This document shows positions 25,927 through 34,177 of a stretch of 64,000 nucleotides of DNA, piece after piece. Within the stretch, counting starts at the first letter, position 1, and every line of letters begins with the position of its first letter. A program made the translations under genes and the position numbers. The DNA comes from CAZAQK01 sp046344715 (GTDB lineage Bacteria > Pseudomonadota > Alphaproteobacteria > Rickettsiales > SXRF01), in NCBI GenBank assembly GCA_046344715.1, contig JBKDKX010000004.1:1-64000 (forward strand), read 5' to 3'. Below the pieces are notes generated by a model. It searched no databases and was not told the DNA's origin. It saw only the letters and a list, made by a program, of their open reading frames with translations.

Positions 25927-27212
25927 GCTACGAACTTTCCAATCACCGCATCGATAGCGATTTCCTGCTTCTCGCCGGTTTTGCGGTTCTTGAGTTCAGC
26001 CATGCCTTTTTCCACGCCCTTCGGACCAATCACCACCTGCCACGGCAGGCCAATCAAATCCATGCTGGCGAATTTTGCACCGGCACGCTCATCAGTGTCA
26101 TCATAAAGCACAGAAACGCCCTTGTTCCTGAGCGTATCATACACCTGTTGGCAAGCAGCGTCGCACTTGACATCACCCGCACGCAGGTTGATTAAACCCA
26201 CTTTGAACGGCGCAACCGACTCCGGCCAGATAATGCCCGCATCATCATGGCTTGCCTCAATGATCGCCCCCACAAGGCGTGATACGCCAATGCCGTAACA
26301 ACCCATTTCCATAATCACTTCCTTGCCATCCGCGCCCGGCACTTTGCAGCCCAAAGCCTCAGAGTATTTTTTACCAAGGTAGAAAATATGGCCGACTTCA
26401 ATGCCGCGCGCCTCACGGAGTTGTTCCTTCGGGATCGGGCAGGCATCTGGCTTGTGCTGCTCATCCGCTGCTGCATAGAGCTTGCGCATTTCTTCGGTGC
26501 TGAGCTTTACCTTGCCACTTTGAATATCATCAAAGATTGCATCATAAAAAATGGCGCTTTCGCCGGTTTCGGCGATCACCTGGAATTCATGGCTCATGTC
26601 GCCACCTATCGCGCCGGAATCCGCTTTCACCGGCACGGCGGCAAGCCCCATGCGCGCAAAAATGCGAAGGTAGGTATCATACATTTGGTTATAATGTTTT
26701 TCCGCACCGGCATAATCCATGTCGAAGGAATAGGAATCCTTCATCAGGAATTCACGACCGCGCATCACGCCGAAACGTGGACGGATCTCATCACGGAATT
26801 TCCACTGAATCTGATACAGGTTGCGCGGCAGGTCGCGGTAACTTTTCATGTTGGTGCGTACCATATCGGTGATCACCTCTTCGCAGGTCGGCGAATATAA
26901 AAGCTCGCGCTCAGCGCGATCAGGAAACTTCAGCAGTTCCTTGCCCATTACATCATAACGGCCAGATTCTTTCCAGAGGTCGGTGGGCTGGAGTGTTGGC
27001 ATCAATACTTCCAGCGCACCTGCCTTGTTCATTTCATCACGCACGATGTTTTCGATGTTACGAAGTACTAAAAGCCCCATGGGCAGCCAGTTATAAATAC
27101 CTGCCGCAAGCTGGCGAACCATGCCAGAGCGCAACATTAAACGATGAGAAACAATCTGCGCCTCGGAAGGATTTTCTTTGATAAGCGGCAGGAAAAATTG
27201 TGAAAGGCGCAT
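25923..27212 (-). CDS. proS: Prolyl-tRNA synthetase, short alphaproteobacterial type
   Basis: Charges tRNA-Pro. 429 residues; the enterobacterial type is about 570 and has an inserted editing domain between class II motifs 2 and 3, which is absent here. Start MRLSQFFLPLIKENPSEA is typical. Class II motifs: LMRSGMVRQ-like region with MPTLQPTDLW (motif 1 area, about 71-80), YQIQWKFRDEIRPRFGVMRGREFLMKD (motif 2, about 129-155; given in two parts in the protein), and MGCYGIGVSRL (motif 3, about 308-318). Anticodon-binding domain at 335-429. Lack of the editing domain implies that mischarged Ala-tRNA-Pro must be cleared by another protein, if at all. Confidence 0.95.
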   Translation of the reverse strand: MRLSQFFLPLIKENPSEAQIVSHRLMLRSGMVRQLAAGIYNWLPMGLLVLRNIENIVRDEMNKAGALEVLMPTLQPTDLWKESGRYDVMGKELLKFPDRAERELLYSPTCEEVITDMVRTNMKSYRDLPRNLYQIQWKFRDEIRPRFGVMRGREFLMKDSYSFDMDYAGAEKHYNQMYDTYLRIFARMGLAAVPVKADSGAIGGDMSHEFQVIAETGESAIFYDAIFDDIQSGKVKLSTEEMRKLYAAADEQHKPDACPIPKEQLREARGIEVGHIFYLGKKYSEALGCKVPGADGKEVIMEMGCYGIGVSRLVGAIIEASHDDAGIIWPESVAPFKVGLINLRAGDVKCDAACQQVYDTLRNKGVSVLYDDTDERAGAKFASMDLIGLPWQVVIGPKGVEKGMAELKNRKTGEKQEIAIDAVIGKFVA

Positions 27213-27222
27213 GGCGTATCCG

Positions 27223-27453
27223 TTATTTTACAAAATGAATGATTACAGCAACAAACGCGGTGATGACAGCACTCACCACCGATGTCAAGACCAGCATCTT
27301 TTTCCAATAAATGGTTTTTGGTGAAGAAGTATAATCCAGCGCGTTCGTGCTTTTTTCACCTTCTGGCTTGGCCTCCACACAAAACGGCCAACACAAAAAA
27401 AGACTTACCCACCAAAGGTTGAGATAGGTGAATGCTGCAAAGGTAAGGCTCAT
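27223..27453 (-). CDS. DUF1467 family small membrane protein
   Basis: 76 residues with two hydrophobic segments at about 5-23 (FAAFTYLNLWWVSLFLCWP) and 52-74 (MLVLTSVVSAVITAFVAVIIH). The first helix with its WWVSLF and PFCV elements, the short charged loop (EAKPEGEKST) and the position between mce and proS are typical for DUF1467, a family found mainly in alphaproteobacteria. Function unknown. It starts where mce ends (a 1-base overlap), so it is translated from the same message. Confidence 0.8.
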   Translation of the reverse strand: MSLTFAAFTYLNLWWVSLFLCWPFCVEAKPEGEKSTNALDYTSSPKTIYWKKMLVLTSVVSAVITAFVAVIIHFVK

Positions 27454-27857
27454 TATACCTGCTCCAACTCAATCAATGTACCACAGAAATCCTTAGGATG
27501 AAGGAATAGCACCGGCTTGCCATGTGCGCCGACTTTAGGCTCGCCGTCCCCTAGAATACGCGCACCTTCTGCCACCAGCTTGTCGCGTGCTGATATAATA
27601 TCCGCTACCTCAAAACACATATGGTGCATACCGCCGGAGGGATTTTTGGCCAGAAACCCGGCAATCGGCGAATTATCGCCAAACGGGTGCAGAAGCTCTA
27701 TTTTGGTGTTTTGCACAGCCACAAACACCGTTGTCACGCCATGTTCAGGTAAATCAACAGGTTGAGACACTTGCGCCCCCAGAGTATCACGGTACTTGGC
27801 CGATGCCTCTGCCAGATTGGGCACCACAATGGCTATATGGTTCAATTTCCCTAACAT
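27453..27857 (-). CDS. mce: Methylmalonyl-CoA epimerase
   Basis: Interconverts (R)- and (S)-methylmalonyl-CoA in propionyl-CoA use. 134 residues, the VOC fold built from two repeated halves. KLNHIAIVVPNLAEASAKY at the start carries the first metal histidine (His7); GGMHHMCFEV (about 75-84) carries another, and the C-terminal LIELEQV contains the metal glutamate. First gene of the leftward mce-DUF1467-proS-lolC-lolD-dnaE cluster. The mutase it serves is not in the window. Confidence 0.93.
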   Translation of the reverse strand: MLGKLNHIAIVVPNLAEASAKYRDTLGAQVSQPVDLPEHGVTTVFVAVQNTKIELLHPFGDNSPIAGFLAKNPSGGMHHMCFEVADIISARDKLVAEGARILGDGEPKVGAHGKPVLFLHPKDFCGTLIELEQV

Positions 27858-27945
27858 TTTCCATGCCCCCGTATTGTCATATATCTTCCTGACTTGTCAC
27901 AAAAGTTTCACTTTCTATGGGGCAATAATACGGTAAGATTGCATT

Positions 27946-28986
27946 ATGGATACAGAAAAATACCTTGAAATACAGAAAAAACTGGATCAAGGCCTTTCGC
28001 CGAATGACGAAGGCCCGTATTACCATCATGCGTGGTGGGAGGCCTATAAGGGCAGCGTAAAAGGTAAGTTTGGCGGCCTTATTATTGGCGCACTGGTCGG
28101 CAGTGTCGTGGGGGGTATTATCGCAGGCGTTGCCGCTATTGCAACAGCCGGCACAGCAGCAGCCGTTGGTTTGCCATTGGCAGCAGCGATTACCGCTGGC
28201 TTTGCTTCTGTTGGCGCACTATTTGGCACGCATGAATTTGGTGATATCGGTAAGGTTACCGGTGCTGTTGCCGCTGCTCAGGAAGAATCCGAAGTGCGTA
28301 TGAAACTCTATGAAGAAGGGCGCTTCAATGAGCTAAAAAATGATATTGCAGAAATAAAAGCCATCATTAAAGGCGATAACAATGCAGCGCAGGTAGCAGC
28401 GAAACAGTCTCAACAATCCAGCGCGATGGCACGCGAGCTAGAAGAAAAACCCTATCGCACAACGCACTATGCCCAACTAGAACCTGACCGTAAAAATAGG
28501 TTTGCTTTCTGGAAAGTGTCTCTCATTGGTTTAGTCGTTGGTGTGGCAGCCGGTGCCTTGTTTGCGTATACAGGCGCGGCTGAACATCTATTAGGCAACG
28601 TCGTGGGTGAACATGGCCTGTTGCACGGGCTTAGCCTTACCACTGCCTCTATGGGGGCGTTTGGCGCATTGGGTGCCAGTTTCGGCTTAAACCGTGACCT
28701 TTTTCGCCAAATTTTTGATAAAACAGATCTGTGGTTCAAGGGTGTTACCTCCCGTACTGCCACCAAAGCCGTGGAACAACAGCAGGTTGCAGCCGGTCTG
28801 GCTATTGAGGAAGAGCTCTCAAATGGCAAGAATGGTAATGGAAAACATGTCACCGCCCAACCAACACCATCCTATGAAAGCATGATAGATTACCCAGAAT
28901 CAAATACTTACCACCGGGACAGGGTAGCCGCAGCAGCCGAGAAAGCTCTGCTTTCCTTCGACCATACCAGAGCCACCCCCCATTAA
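27946..28986 (+). CDS. Glycine-rich membrane protein with two hairpin units, 346 aa
   Basis: Unrecognised. Two hydrophobic hairpin units are visible: helices at about 43-68 and 71-95, then about 191-210 and 225-247. The first has GxxxG-type glycine zippers (GGLIIGALVGSVVGG). Both units end alike (ASVGALFGTHEFG and ASMGAFGALGASFG), suggesting an internal duplication. Between them is a charged helical stretch (EESEVRMKLYEEGRF, about 113-127) and a Gln-rich linker. The last 85 residues are polar and probably cytoplasmic. No signal peptide. It is the first of four similar genes on this strand, 101 bases ahead of the next. Function unknown. Confidence 0.65.
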   Translation: MDTEKYLEIQKKLDQGLSPNDEGPYYHHAWWEAYKGSVKGKFGGLIIGALVGSVVGGIIAGVAAIATAGTAAAVGLPLAAAITAGFASVGALFGTHEFGDIGKVTGAVAAAQEESEVRMKLYEEGRFNELKNDIAEIKAIIKGDNNAAQVAAKQSQQSSAMARELEEKPYRTTHYAQLEPDRKNRFAFWKVSLIGLVVGVAAGALFAYTGAAEHLLGNVVGEHGLLHGLSLTTASMGAFGALGASFGLNRDLFRQIFDKTDLWFKGVTSRTATKAVEQQQVAAGLAIEEELSNGKNGNGKHVTAQPTPSYESMIDYPESNTYHRDRVAAAAEKALLSFDHTRATPH

Positions 28987-29087
28987 TCTCGACAGGTAGT
29001 TTTTACCATGTCATAAAATGTTCACATTGGTCCGCCCGGGGTTATGCTAAACTTATGGCTGTATTAGATAATTAGCGTCAGGACACT

Positions 29088-29720
29088 ATGGTTGATGTTC
29101 GTAAACTAGCGAATCTGGCCTACACGCCACCCGATTCAGGTTTTCCTGATCGCGTGAAGGAAAAAATTGACGGCGCAGTATATGGCGGCCTGTCACAAAT
29201 CTGGCGTGGCATGGTAAAGGTTGCTGCCAGTGGTTTTGGCAAAGGCGTGTTGCTTACCGCTGCGATTGTTATCGGCGGTGCCGCTGTTGCATGGGGATTA
29301 GTGGCTGGCGCAGGTGCGCTGGTTTCCGCTTCCGGCGTTGCTGCCACGGCAGATACCGGACTCATGCTGGGCGCAAGCAAAGCGGTAGGATTCTTACTCA
29401 GCGGACTTGGCGCAGCAACGCTTGCCATTGGTGGTGCGTTTGGCGCAATCGCTGATGTAAAAAAACATCAAGGCCGCATCAACGAAGAAGTAGCGCGCGC
29501 GCAGGCGATGCAGTTTGCAAAAGCACGTAGCGGCCAGCTTTCCAAGGATAAGCAATACGCGCTCGATGTAGATGCTGAAAGGCGTTTTGGAAATCGTAAC
29601 GAGCACGCCACACCTGCTCATGGTAATGGGTATACCGTGAATGAGCCACCATGCGACACATGGTGCCAACAGGAAGAACAGCGCCGCTCCGACCGTGATA
29701 TTGCAACGAGGGCAGTGTAA
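29088..29720 (+). CDS. Glycine-rich membrane hairpin protein, 210 aa
   Basis: Unrecognised. An N-terminal soluble part (1-50) leads to two Gly/Ala-rich hydrophobic segments at about 52-80 and 92-121, then a charged helical tail (INEEVARAQAMQFAKARSGQ, about 131-150) and a polar end with a CDTWC pair near 189-193. A possible promoter lies upstream (TTCACA at 29021-29026, TATGCT at 29043-29048, 16 apart). Its TAA shares one base with the ATG of the next gene, so genes two to four form an operon. Not similar to a family I know. Confidence 0.65.
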   Translation: MVDVRKLANLAYTPPDSGFPDRVKEKIDGAVYGGLSQIWRGMVKVAASGFGKGVLLTAAIVIGGAAVAWGLVAGAGALVSASGVAATADTGLMLGASKAVGFLLSGLGAATLAIGGAFGAIADVKKHQGRINEEVARAQAMQFAKARSGQLSKDKQYALDVDAERRFGNRNEHATPAHGNGYTVNEPPCDTWCQQEEQRRSDRDIATRAV

Positions 29721-30175
29721 TGGAAACCAAACACCCCCTCTCACTGCTTGAAAAAATTGGTGTTGGTATCAAATCATTCGGCAAGGCCGTGATTGATTAT
29801 CTGCCGCGCGGCATTCTGATTTCCGGATTGATGCTTGGTGCCTCAGCCGTTATGGGCAATATGGGCGGCTGGGATTTATTTGGTACCGCAGAGTTAGGTG
29901 CTGGTGATTTTATTAAACGTATGGCCATTGGTGTGGGAATCGGTAGCCTTATTACCGGTGGTGTTGCCGCCTATCAGGGCGTGAAGGCACACACGCAATT
30001 CCGCGATAAGGAAATTGAAATGCAGGAAGCCATGCTGGCGCGGGAACATGCGCGCAGCCGTGGGAAGAGCCGTGAGAGTGGTGATGATATGGAAATTGTG
30101 TCGGGGGGTGGCCTTCCGGCAAATGCTAAGAACAGTAATTTAGTAAGACAACATGGTAAGACAATAGGAGAATAG
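29720..30175 (+). CDS. Glycine-rich membrane hairpin protein, 151 aa
   Basis: Unrecognised. Two hydrophobic segments at about 31-50 (GILISGLMLGASAVMGNMGG) and 69-88 (AIGVGIGSLITGGVAAYQGV), then a strongly charged helical tail that contains FRDKEIEMQEAMLAREHARS (about 94-113). The fourth protein of the cluster has a related FRDK element after its hairpin. N-terminus LSLLEKIGVGIKSFGKAVIDYL is amphipathic. Coupled by stop-start overlap to the preceding gene and 2 bases ahead of the next. Function unknown. Confidence 0.65.
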   Translation: METKHPLSLLEKIGVGIKSFGKAVIDYLPRGILISGLMLGASAVMGNMGGWDLFGTAELGAGDFIKRMAIGVGIGSLITGGVAAYQGVKAHTQFRDKEIEMQEAMLAREHARSRGKSRESGDDMEIVSGGGLPANAKNSNLVRQHGKTIGE

Positions 30176-30177
30176 TT

Positions 30178-30693
30178 ATGGAAGAAAAGAAAACTTCATT
30201 TTTAGATTCAACAACCGACGGCATGTGGGGCTTTGTAAAAGGCGCACTCACCGGTGGTGCCATTGGTGCCATAGGCGGTGCTGCAGTAGCGGCGGTTGTT
30301 GCATTAATTGCACCTGATATGATTGGATCGCTACTTGCTTCAGGATCAGTGGCGACCGGTGAAGTGGGTGCTGCAGCCGTTGCTGGCGCGACAGCAGTAT
30401 CTTTAGGAGCTGGTCCTGTTGCAACAGCATCAGTGATTGGCGGATCTGTGGGAGGGGCAATACTTTCAACTGTTGGTGGCTTCTCCGGCATGGCAACTGA
30501 GGTTATCCGTGGCCGTGAAGCAGCGCAAGTATCTGGCGAAGATGTGGCAAATGTTGCCAAAATTTCTTACGCGCAGGGCGTGATGGTTGGTCATAATATC
30601 GCACAGGAACAGCAGGCGGAAGTATCCACCAAGTTCCGCGATAAAGTGGCACAGCAGCGCACGCAGGCACAGCAAGCGCAGAAAACGCATTGA
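30178..30693 (+). CDS. Glycine-rich membrane hairpin protein, 171 aa
   Basis: Unrecognised. Hydrophobic segments at about 22-45 and 78-103 are dominated by Gly, Ala and Val (GGAIGAIGGAAVAAVVALIA; GSVGGAILSTVGG). The tail has KFRDKVAQQRTQAQQAQ (about 152-168), matching the FRDK element of the preceding protein. An AGGAG ribosome site lies 9-13 bases before the ATG, inside the end of the previous gene (30165-30169). Last gene of the set; a strong hairpin follows at 30706-30726. Function unknown; hydrophobic hairpins of this type occur in pore-forming, membrane-bending and scaffold proteins. Confidence 0.65.
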   Translation: MEEKKTSFLDSTTDGMWGFVKGALTGGAIGAIGGAAVAAVVALIAPDMIGSLLASGSVATGEVGAAAVAGATAVSLGAGPVATASVIGGSVGGAILSTVGGFSGMATEVIRGREAAQVSGEDVANVAKISYAQGVMVGHNIAQEQQAEVSTKFRDKVAQQRTQAQQAQKTH

Positions 30694-30705
30694 TATACAA
30701 AATTT

Positions 30706-30878
30706 CCTCTCCCCTTGAGGGAGAGGACGGTTGCCTTGTGGTTACGAAGTAACCGCTTAGACAAACCGAGGTGATGGATTACTTACTAAACTAAACTGAT
30801 AGGCATTTCACCCCCACCCGGATTTGCTAAACTCGCTATGATCGTTAAACAAATCCGCCCTCACCCTTCAAGGGTGAG
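30706..30878. repeat. Pair of strong palindromes between convergent genes
   Basis: CCTCTCCC (30706-30713) pairs with GGGAGAGG (30719-30726), and CTCACCCTT (30860-30868) with AAGGGTGAG (30870-30878). They bound the 192-base gap between the hairpin-protein operon and rnj, which run towards each other. Neither has a long T run, but they may still stop transcription or stabilise 3' ends. The middle (30727-30859) holds no gene that I can support. The pair resembles a dispersed intergenic repeat with inverted ends. Confidence 0.6.
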
Positions 30879-30885
30879 CGAAACT

Positions 30886-32547
30886 TCAAACCCTGCTCAC
30901 ATGAATCTCGATCACTGGTTTTTTGCTGAGTTCACGGCTGAGTAGCTTGCGCAGCGCAAGACGCACGGTTTCTATGATTTTATCATCCGGCTGGCTAGGT
31001 TTTGCGGCTTCCACAATGCGCGCCACCTCATCGGTGAGTTCTTCAATAAGATCTGCATCTTCCTGTTTGCTAAGTAAACCGGGCATGGAAAGATTTACGG
31101 GAGCTCGCAGCTCGCCATCTTTACCCAATACAAGACTTGCCACCACCATACCGTCATCACGCATTTTGCGGCGGGTGCGGATAATTTCAGAATCAGCCGG
31201 AATCAACGAATGACCATCCACGGCAATATAGCCGGATTGCACACGGCCAATCACGCTCGCCTCGCCTTTTTCCAGCCACACCACGGCACCATTGCTGGCC
31301 TCCACGGTTTCTTGAACACCCAGCGAACGCGCCAGTTTGGAATGTTCACGCAGGTGATGTGGTTCGCCATGCGTAGGCACGGCAATCTGCGGGCGCACCA
31401 GCTCATACATGCGTTTCAGCTCATCACGCGCCGGATGGCCGGATACATGGATGAACGCATCTTTATCGGTGATAATTTCAATCTTTTTTTCTACAAGGCG
31501 GTTGATCATCCAGTGAATTTTGGATTCATTACCAGGAATTTTGCGCGAGGAGAAAATCACTGTATCACCCGGCGTTAGTTTTACCGAGGGATGCTCGCCA
31601 CGGGCAATACGCGTAAGTGCCGCACGTGGCTCACCCTGGCAACCGGTGCAGATAATCAGCACGTCTTCACGCGGCAGGTTCATGATTTCCCTGTCGCTTA
31701 CAATCTCAACATCCACATTCAAATAGCCGCTGGCTTGTGCGGCCTCTTTCATGCGGTGCAGTGAACGGCCAACCAGTGCCACCACCCTACCCGCTTCCTT
31801 GGCGGCTATCATGAGCGTTTCCACACGCGCAAGGTTTGATGCGAATGTTGTGGCCACCACGCGCTTGGGGCATGTTTTTATCAGCTCTATCAAATTCTCA
31901 CGCACGTCGCCTTCAGAGCCTGCCTCACCTTCCACAAATACGTTGGTGGAATCACACACCATGGCAAGCACCTTGCCATCACCATATTTTTTGAGGAGGT
32001 CATAATCGGAAACTGGGCCGATCATCGGCTTATCATCAAACTTCCAGTCACCGGTATGCATCACCACACCTTTAGGAGTGCTGATGGCAACCGCCTGCAT
32101 TTCAGGAATCGAATGCGTTAGCTCCACCAGTTCCAGTGAGAAAGCGCCAATATCTACCTTACCGCCGGAATCCAGCGTTATTACTTCCGGTTTTTTTCCC
32201 GGGCCCATTTCTGACATTTTATGTTTCAGGAATGCGCCGGTAAAAGGCGTGGTATAAATCGGGCACTCCAGTTCACGCCACAGATATGGCACAGCCCCCA
32301 GATGATCCTCATGCGCATGGGTGATAACCAGCCCGAGCAAATCTTCTTTACGTTCTGCGATGAAGGAAATATCCGGCAGCAGAATTTCGATACCCGGATA
32401 ATAATCACCGGCGAAACCCATGCCGCAATCTACCATCAGCCACTTGCCGCCATAGGTGTATAGATTCAGGTTCATGCCAATCTCGTTTGATCCCCCCAAG
32501 GGTACAAAGAGCAGGTCGTCTTTATGTTTGGAAAAATCGAAGGTCAT
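30886..32547 (-). CDS. rnj: Ribonuclease J
   Basis: A metallo-beta-lactamase/beta-CASP ribonuclease with 5'-3' exo- and endonuclease activity, used in rRNA maturation and mRNA decay. 553 residues. The zinc motif is HAHEDH at 77-82, with LGGSNEIGMNL at the N-terminus, HTGDWKFDD (about 165-173) and the beta-CASP motif region ICTGCQGEPRAALTRIA (about 300-316). HVSGHPARDELKRM (about 369-382) holds another metal histidine. In many alphaproteobacteria rnj lies just after nuoN-birA-coaX, as here, separated from coaX by 83 bases with an inverted repeat. Confidence 0.94.
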   Translation of the reverse strand: MTFDFSKHKDDLLFVPLGGSNEIGMNLNLYTYGGKWLMVDCGMGFAGDYYPGIEILLPDISFIAERKEDLLGLVITHAHEDHLGAVPYLWRELECPIYTTPFTGAFLKHKMSEMGPGKKPEVITLDSGGKVDIGAFSLELVELTHSIPEMQAVAISTPKGVVMHTGDWKFDDKPMIGPVSDYDLLKKYGDGKVLAMVCDSTNVFVEGEAGSEGDVRENLIELIKTCPKRVVATTFASNLARVETLMIAAKEAGRVVALVGRSLHRMKEAAQASGYLNVDVEIVSDREIMNLPREDVLIICTGCQGEPRAALTRIARGEHPSVKLTPGDTVIFSSRKIPGNESKIHWMINRLVEKKIEIITDKDAFIHVSGHPARDELKRMYELVRPQIAVPTHGEPHHLREHSKLARSLGVQETVEASNGAVVWLEKGEASVIGRVQSGYIAVDGHSLIPADSEIIRTRRKMRDDGMVVASLVLGKDGELRAPVNLSMPGLLSKQEDADLIEELTDEVARIVEAAKPSQPDDKIIETVRLALRKLLSRELSKKPVIEIHVSRV

Positions 32548-32557
32548 GGTTGGTTAC

Positions 32558-32633
32558 TAGTTACTGGTTATTAGTTGTTTGTAATATGGCCGCATTAATA
32601 TACCAGCAACCGACAACTAACAACCAGCAACTA
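32558..32633. repeat. Imperfect inverted repeat between coaX and rnj
   Basis: The arms at 32558-32578 and 32613-32633 match as reverse complements at 19 of 21 positions. They are built from short TAGTTACTGGTTATTAG-type words, and the right arm covers the coaX stop codon. The element could fold to a long stem between the two genes. Similar short words occur near 50426-50450 and 58270-58310. Confidence 0.65.
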
Positions 32634-33398
32634 CTTATTCATCTCATATATCTCTTTAAGCCCTAAAACCGTCAAATCCGGCTCAATTTGCTCAATTACC
32701 GGGCATGCCTTGATATAAAGCGAGGCAAGGCCGCCGGTTGCTATGATTTTTATGCCATTACCCTGCTCTTCCTTGATGCGGGAAATAATGCCATCAATAA
32801 GCCCGGCATAGCCATAATAAATGCCGGATTGCATGGCCGCGACCGTATTCGTGCCCACTACCTTTGCCGGACGCATGATACCCACATTGGGTAATTTTGC
32901 AGCCGCCCTTTGAAGCGCATCGAGCGATAAATTCACCCCCGGGGCAATTACACCGCCCACATATTCGCCCTTGGCATTCACCACGTCAAACGTGGTCGCC
33001 GTGCCAAAATCCAGTACGATAAGTGCCTGCTTATTTCTATTCCACGCAGCAGAGGCATTCACCAGTCGGTCTGCACCCACCTCACGCGGGTTATCAATTT
33101 TCACTGGCATGATGGGTTTAAGCGCAGGATCTCCCACAATCATTAAATCCGTATGGAAATAACGCTTGGCCAGCATCCGCAGATCAAAGATTGCCTGCGG
33201 CACTACGCTTGCCAGAATCGCCCCTGTAATTTTTTTAGGGTCGAGATGCTCATGCTCCATCACCTGGGTGAGCCACACGCCATATTCATCTGCCGTGCGC
33301 CGTGCATCGGTGGAGATGCGCCACTGGCCAACAATCTTCTTGCCGTCAAACACAGCAAATACCACGTTGGTATTACCGGCATCTATCGTAAGCAGCAT
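32631..33398 (-). CDS. coaX: Type III pantothenate kinase
   Basis: First step of coenzyme A synthesis, phosphorylating pantothenate. 255 residues, an ASKHA-fold kinase that needs a monovalent cation. Signatures: LLTIDAGNTNVVFAVFDG (1-19), REVGADRLVNA (about 106-116), IVLDFGTATTFDVV (about 126-139) and GGVIAPGVNLSLDAL (about 147-161). It shares one base with the birA stop, continuing the nuoN-birA-coaX coupling. Confidence 0.95.
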   Translation of the reverse strand: MLLTIDAGNTNVVFAVFDGKKIVGQWRISTDARRTADEYGVWLTQVMEHEHLDPKKITGAILASVVPQAIFDLRMLAKRYFHTDLMIVGDPALKPIMPVKIDNPREVGADRLVNASAAWNRNKQALIVLDFGTATTFDVVNAKGEYVGGVIAPGVNLSLDALQRAAAKLPNVGIMRPAKVVGTNTVAAMQSGIYYGYAGLIDGIISRIKEEQGNGIKIIATGGLASLYIKACPVIEQIEPDLTVLGLKEIYEMNK

Positions 33399-34177
33399 TA
33401 TTTCTTACCTGCTGTTTTTTTTGTTGCCGGAAAAACATCGGCAGCGAGGATATGGCGTTTTTTGCCATCTTTTAATTTCAGAATGAGCGCGCCTTGTGGG
33501 TCTATGCCCTCGGCGATGCCTTCCATTTCTTCATCCGGCAGGCGTGCGCAGAGTGTTTTACCCATGCCCCAGGCATATTGCTCCCAGTCTTTGCGCACCG
33601 GAGCAAACCCCTTGGTGTTCCACTCATTATAACGTTCTATAAAATGATGGATGAAGCGGGAAAGAATGATCTTGGCTGATACCAGCTCAACGCCTACATC
33701 TTTCAGGCTGGTTGCTGGAAACTCCGTACGCGGTGGGAAGCTATCCACATTTACACCGACACCAACCACCACCCAGTTACCCGTATCCGGCGCACTGAAT
33801 GATTCCAGTAAAATACCACCGAGTTTCTTATCACCCACTAGAATATCATTCGGCCACTTGCAGTGAATTTTCTTGCCCTTAGGCAACAAATCTACCAGCG
33901 ATTCCACCACCGCCAACGCCGCCACAAAAGAAAGCTGGCTGGCTTCAGACAGCGGTTTTTCCGGCTGAAGCAGCACAGATACGAATAGATTCCCATTAGC
34001 AGATACCCAGTTGCGCGACATGCGCCCCTTGCCTGCCGTCTGCTTCTTTGCCCAGATAACTGCGCCATGCCCACCACCCGCTTTTGCTAAGCGCTTGGCT
34101 TCTTCATTAGTGGAATCCAGTGTGTCAAATGACAGCAAGTGGTAATCATTCAGCAGATTGGCGGTTTGTTTTTTCAT
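33398..34177 (-). CDS. birA: Biotin--[acetyl-CoA-carboxylase] ligase
   Basis: Attaches biotin to the carboxyl carrier protein. 259 residues, so it lacks the N-terminal DNA-binding domain of the enterobacterial regulator and is a ligase only. TLDSTNEEAKRLA near 20-32, then the biotinyl-AMP loop AGKGRMSRNWVSANGNLFVS (about 49-68; the common form is GRGRxGRxW), and KWPNDILVGDKKLGGIL (about 107-123). The C-terminal SH3-like part is present. The start overlaps nuoN by 4 bases. Confidence 0.93.
   Translation of the reverse strand: MKKQTANLLNDYHLLSFDTLDSTNEEAKRLAKAGGGHGAVIWAKKQTAGKGRMSRNWVSANGNLFVSVLLQPEKPLSEASQLSFVAALAVVESLVDLLPKGKKIHCKWPNDILVGDKKLGGILLESFSAPDTGNWVVVGVGVNVDSFPPRTEFPATSLKDVGVELVSAKIILSRFIHHFIERYNEWNTKGFAPVRKDWEQYAWGMGKTLCARLPDEEMEGIAEGIDPQGALILKLKDGKKRHILAADVFPATKKTAGKK

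Noticed and set aside
30727..30859. Small gene between the palindromes
   Set aside because: No frame with a ribosome site and coherent composition; seems to be repeat-derived spacer.
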